A stretch of DNA of 15,094 nt from CBDVBL01 sp965555375. Lineage in GTDB: Bacteria > Zixibacteria > MSB-5A5 > UBA10806. The notes under the pieces are model-generated. The model saw only the letters and a program-made list of their open reading frames with translations, had not been told where the DNA came from and ran no database searches. Location of the stretch: positions 1 to 15,094 of the forward strand of contig CBEWDL010000079.1 of the NCBI GenBank assembly GCA_965555375.1, given 5' to 3'. This document shows positions 12,134 through 15,094 of this stretch, piece after piece (position 1 is the stretch's first letter; every line of letters begins with the position of its first letter). Both the position numbers and the translations under genes were made by a program.

Positions 12134-15094
12134 GTGGATAACAGCAAGAATACCGAGGATCAGCTGCGCCGGGAGATGGAAACACTTCGCAGGCGATTGG
12201 CGGAGCTTGAGAACTCTGCACCCAAACTCACGCCGGATAACGAAGCGCTACGACAATCTGAAGCACGTTACAATGAGCTATTCAATTCCATACAGGAAGG
12301 GATTGGAATAGTCGATGAAAACGAGATTATTCAGTTTTGCAATCCCGCCTTTGCACGGATCTTCGGCGAAAATTCGCCAGATAATCTGATAGGCAAATGC
12401 CTCTTAGATTACATTCCCGAAAGTCAGAGAGATTTGATACGATCACAGGCTGAAGTACGTAAGAGCAATAAATCGTCGCAATATGAGTTGGAGATCATAA
12501 CAGCAAGAAACGACCGTAAGAATATCTGGAGCTCGATTTCACCCCGGTTTGATAAGAATGGCAGATATATCGGCGCTTTCGGCGCCATTATTGACATCAC
12601 CGCGCGCAAGCGGGCGGAGAATGCACTAAGTGCAAGCGAAAATAAGTACAGAACACTACTTGAAAATCTCCCACAAAGAATATTTTTCAAAGACAAGGAT
12701 TCCGTCTACATAACTTGCAATGAGAATTATGCCCATGACTTGAAAATAAAATCTGATGAGATTGCTGGAATGACAGACTACGATTTTTACACCAAGGAGC
12801 TAGCCGAGAAATATCGATCAGACGACAGTAGGATAATCGAGAGTGGAAAAACTGAAGAGATAGAGGAAAAATATATCCAGGACGGAAAAGAACTTATCGT
12901 TCATACTGTAAAGACGCCTGTCCAGGATGAAAATGGAGATATTGCTGGTATACTCGGTATTTTCTGGGACATCACAGAGCGCAAGCGGGCTCAAGAAGCG
13001 TTAATAGAATCTGAAAGGAGATACAAAGCGCTGTTTGAAAATACTGTTGAGGGAATACTTGTTGCCGATATCGAAACGAAGCAATTCAAGTATGCCAATC
13101 CAAAAGTATGCAGAATGCTGGGCTATACTGATGAGGAGCTAAGAAGAATGCATGTGGGCGACCTTCATCCGGAAGACGCCTTGGAGCATGTCATTTCTGA
13201 ATTCGAAGCTCAGGCGAGGGGAAAGAAAACATTGGCGGAAAACATCCCGTGTTTGAGAAAAGACGGAACAATTATACATGTGGATGTTAACGCAACCGAG
13301 GTTTTAATTGACGGAAGAGAATGTAACGTCGGCTTCTTCCGCGATATCACCGAACGCAAGCGCACCGAAAAGATTCATGCGATTCTCTACCGTATCACAG
13401 AGGCCGCAATTCAAGCGAGCAATTTAAGAGAGATGCTGGAGAAAATCAGGGAAATTCTTACTGAATTGATCGATACAACATATTTCTATGTTGCCTTACA
13501 CGATGAAGAAAACGATCGATACGTCTTTCCATATCATACCGATCCCCACGGCGACGAATATTTCCATCCCAGACGTCTTCGGAAAACGATCACCGATTAC
13601 GTAAAAAAGAGCGGGAAACCCCTCATGGCCGATCGCAGGGTATTCAGGCGGCTTGAAAGGCAGGGCGAATTAGAGCTCATTCCACAAACCCCTGCCATAT
13701 GGCTCGGCGCGCCGTTGAAAACGGGCAAAGGGGTGATCGGGGTTGTGGCCCTGCAGAGCTTTGAAAAGACGACCTATACAAAAGCCGATCTGGATTTATT
13801 AACTCTCGTTTCAGGAAACATCGCCATGGCCATTGAGCGCAGGAAGGCTATGGATGCGTTAAGCGAAAGCGAGGAGAAATACCGACTGCTGATCGAAAAT
13901 GCGGGGGAGGCGATATATTCGGTTGACGACGATGGGGTATTTCTAACGATGAACAGGATGGCCGCACGAAACTTAGGCGGTGAGCCGGAGCATTTTATCG
14001 GTAAGACCATGTGGGACCTTTTCCCCAAGGAGGTTGCCGACCGGCAGGTGGAATCTATCCGGAGGGTTATCAGGCAGGGTGAGAGCCAGGTTAAAGATGA
14101 GATGACCGTGCTCAGAGGAGAGGAGAGATGGTTTACTGTAAGCATCTATCCTGTAAGGAATTCCGACAACCAGGTCTTCGCCGCTCAAATCATTGCGCAT
14201 GATATCACCGAATACCGTCAAATCGAGATGCGCAATCTGGCAAGATTGAGCCTTCTGGATAACCTCAGAAAAGCAAAAAATGTCGATCAATGCCTGAAAT
14301 ATGGCTGCGATGCCATTTTTGACGCCCAGCTTTTCAAACGTGCAGTTCTCACGCTGAATGATGAAAATGGCCTGATTATAAACCTCGGCCAGGTCGGGCT
14401 TGACGATGATCTGGTTGAGAAGGCGAAAAACTCTCCGCCTTTAAGCAGGGAGACTATAAAGAAGATTCTCCAGAATAAATACAGGATAAGCCATTCATAT
14501 TTTGTTCCTGCCGAGGCGGCTTCTGATTTGAAAAGCTCAGGTAGATTGATAGAGCAGAAACAATGCCCGGATAGCGGCAAGTCGGACTGGAAAACAGGAG
14601 ATGAGCTTTTCGTACCCATATTGGGTGAAAAGAGCAAATTCGAGGGCTGGCTATCAGTTGATACGCCGTTCAGGAATGAAAGACCGTCTCTGGATACGGT
14701 AACCTTTCTGGAGGAGGTTGTTGATATCGTCACCCAGCAGGTGCATCAAATCCAGGACCGGGAAAGATTAGAACTTGAGCGGCAAGCTCTTGAGGAGAAG
14801 AATATTGCCCTTAGAGAAGTGCTGACTCACATAGAAGAAGAAAAAATGGAAATTAAGCAGCGGATAACCGAAAGCATTGATGATATACTTCTCCCGATTC
14901 TGAGCAAACTCGCAGGCGAAAGCGCAACTATGAGTTCAACTTACGTCGATCTGCTCAAGAGTGGCCTTATCGATCTGGCATCCTTGTCCGGAGGGTTTCA
15001 GCAGATATATTCGAAGCTTTCTGCCAGAGAAAGAGAAATTTGTACAATGATAAAGGGCCATGCGACAAATAAAGAAATTGCCGGCGCTCTCAAT
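12134..15094 (+). CDS. Multi-PAS/GAF sensor protein with LuxR-type DNA-binding end, 3' end off the window
   Basis: 987 residues are visible in one unbroken frame. I chose GTG at 12134: no ATG, GTG or TTG lies between it and the in-frame stop at 12092, and GGAG is 16 bases upstream, which is far. The next ATG is 12176. Domains: coiled coil about 8-45, PAS about 41-165 (ending DITARKRAE), PAS about 168-290 (DITERKRAQ), PAS about 292-412 (DITERKRTE), GAF about 415-572, PAS about 577-697 (DITEYRQIE), GAF-like about 705-872, coiled coil about 872-915, and a linker LPILSKL...YVDLLKSGLIDLAS. It ends in KLSAREREICTMIKGHATNK, the start of a LuxR/GerE helix-turn-helix. No histidine kinase H-box or ATPase and no transmembrane segment are seen. 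It is therefore read as a cytoplasmic one-component transcription factor. Ligands and targets are unknown. The efflux operon upstream is a possible target. Confidence 0.88.
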   Translation, partial: MDNSKNTEDQLRREMETLRRRLAELENSAPKLTPDNEALRQSEARYNELFNSIQEGIGIVDENEIIQFCNPAFARIFGENSPDNLIGKCLLDYIPESQRDLIRSQAEVRKSNKSSQYELEIITARNDRKNIWSSISPRFDKNGRYIGAFGAIIDITARKRAENALSASENKYRTLLENLPQRIFFKDKDSVYITCNENYAHDLKIKSDEIAGMTDYDFYTKELAEKYRSDDSRIIESGKTEEIEEKYIQDGKELIVHTVKTPVQDENGDIAGILGIFWDITERKRAQEALIESERRYKALFENTVEGILVADIETKQFKYANPKVCRMLGYTDEELRRMHVGDLHPEDALEHVISEFEAQARGKKTLAENIPCLRKDGTIIHVDVNATEVLIDGRECNVGFFRDITERKRTEKIHAILYRITEAAIQASNLREMLEKIREILTELIDTTYFYVALHDEENDRYVFPYHTDPHGDEYFHPRRLRKTITDYVKKSGKPLMADRRVFRRLERQGELELIPQTPAIWLGAPLKTGKGVIGVVALQSFEKTTYTKADLDLLTLVSGNIAMAIERRKAMDALSESEEKYRLLIENAGEAIYSVDDDGVFLTMNRMAARNLGGEPEHFIGKTMWDLFPKEVADRQVESIRRVIRQGESQVKDEMTVLRGEERWFTVSIYPVRNSDNQVFAAQIIAHDITEYRQIEMRNLARLSLLDNLRKAKNVDQCLKYGCDAIFDAQLFKRAVLTLNDENGLIINLGQVGLDDDLVEKAKNSPPLSRETIKKILQNKYRISHSYFVPAEAASDLKSSGRLIEQKQCPDSGKSDWKTGDELFVPILGEKSKFEGWLSVDTPFRNERPSLDTVTFLEEVVDIVTQQVHQIQDRERLELERQALEEKNIALREVLTHIEEEKMEIKQRITESIDDILLPILSKLAGESATMSSTYVDLLKSGLIDLASLSGGFQQIYSKLSAREREICTMIKGHATNKEIAGALN

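Noticed and set aside
13774..14733. Minus-strand open frames (123, 105 and 148 residues) opposite the sensor gene
   Set aside because: The plus-strand frame is continuous for 987 codons with recognisable PAS, GAF and HTH domains. The antisense frames show none.
12134..15094. Hybrid sensor histidine kinase
   Set aside because: Many multi-PAS proteins are kinases, but no H-box, N, G1 or G2 motif is present before the LuxR-type HTH begins at about residue 958.

Overview
The window looks like a chromosomal segment from an uncultured, Gram-negative-type bacterium of the FCB assemblage (Zixibacteria, KSB1 or Calditrichaeota-like lineages). This placement is inferred from protein style. One exported protease ends in a Por/T9SS type A-like sorting domain (an NYPNPFN motif followed by a short Ig-like fold). 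Another exported protein combines Cys-rich GACC repeats with a dockerin-like end. There is also a MacA/MacB-type efflux operon. No marker gene is present that would settle the phylum.

Left part, 1-7068: four minus-strand genes encode exported or membrane-anchored proteins. They are an arylsulfotransferase-like protein (3' end off the window), a papain-like (C1A) cysteine protease, a Cys-rich repeat protein broken by a probable single-base frameshift, and an unusual nucleosidase of the MTA/SAH (PNP/UDP) family with an N-terminal export or anchor segment. The last three each end in an intrinsic terminator. A lone plus-strand gene (3380-4486) sits among them. It joins an N-terminal EVE-like domain to a C-terminal PD-(D/E)XK-like domain, has its own near-consensus promoter, and is bracketed by a 16-bp direct repeat (15/16 identical). 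It is the best candidate here for a little-described defence-type gene.

Middle, 7276-7599: a tRNA-Arg(ACG) gene on the minus strand, then a gene-free stretch.

Right part, 7600-15094: a tight four-gene plus-strand operon encodes a periplasmic adaptor, two paralogous FtsX/MacB-type permeases and a LolD/MacB-type ATPase. Together these would form a tripartite ABC exporter with a heterodimeric membrane part. After 234 bases comes a very large PAS/PAS/PAS/GAF/PAS/GAF-like protein ending in a LuxR-type helix-turn-helix, which the window edge truncates. It has no histidine kinase core, so it is read as a one-component sensor-regulator.

Non-coding structure is notable. A REPIN-like pair of inverted, homologous 26-nt hairpins with mutually complementary loops lies at 6076-6136. 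A dispersed element, consisting of a CCGG-N2-GAYAGGATTT box followed by a G/C-rich hairpin, occurs three times, at about 821-900, 3215-3280 and 4526-4601.
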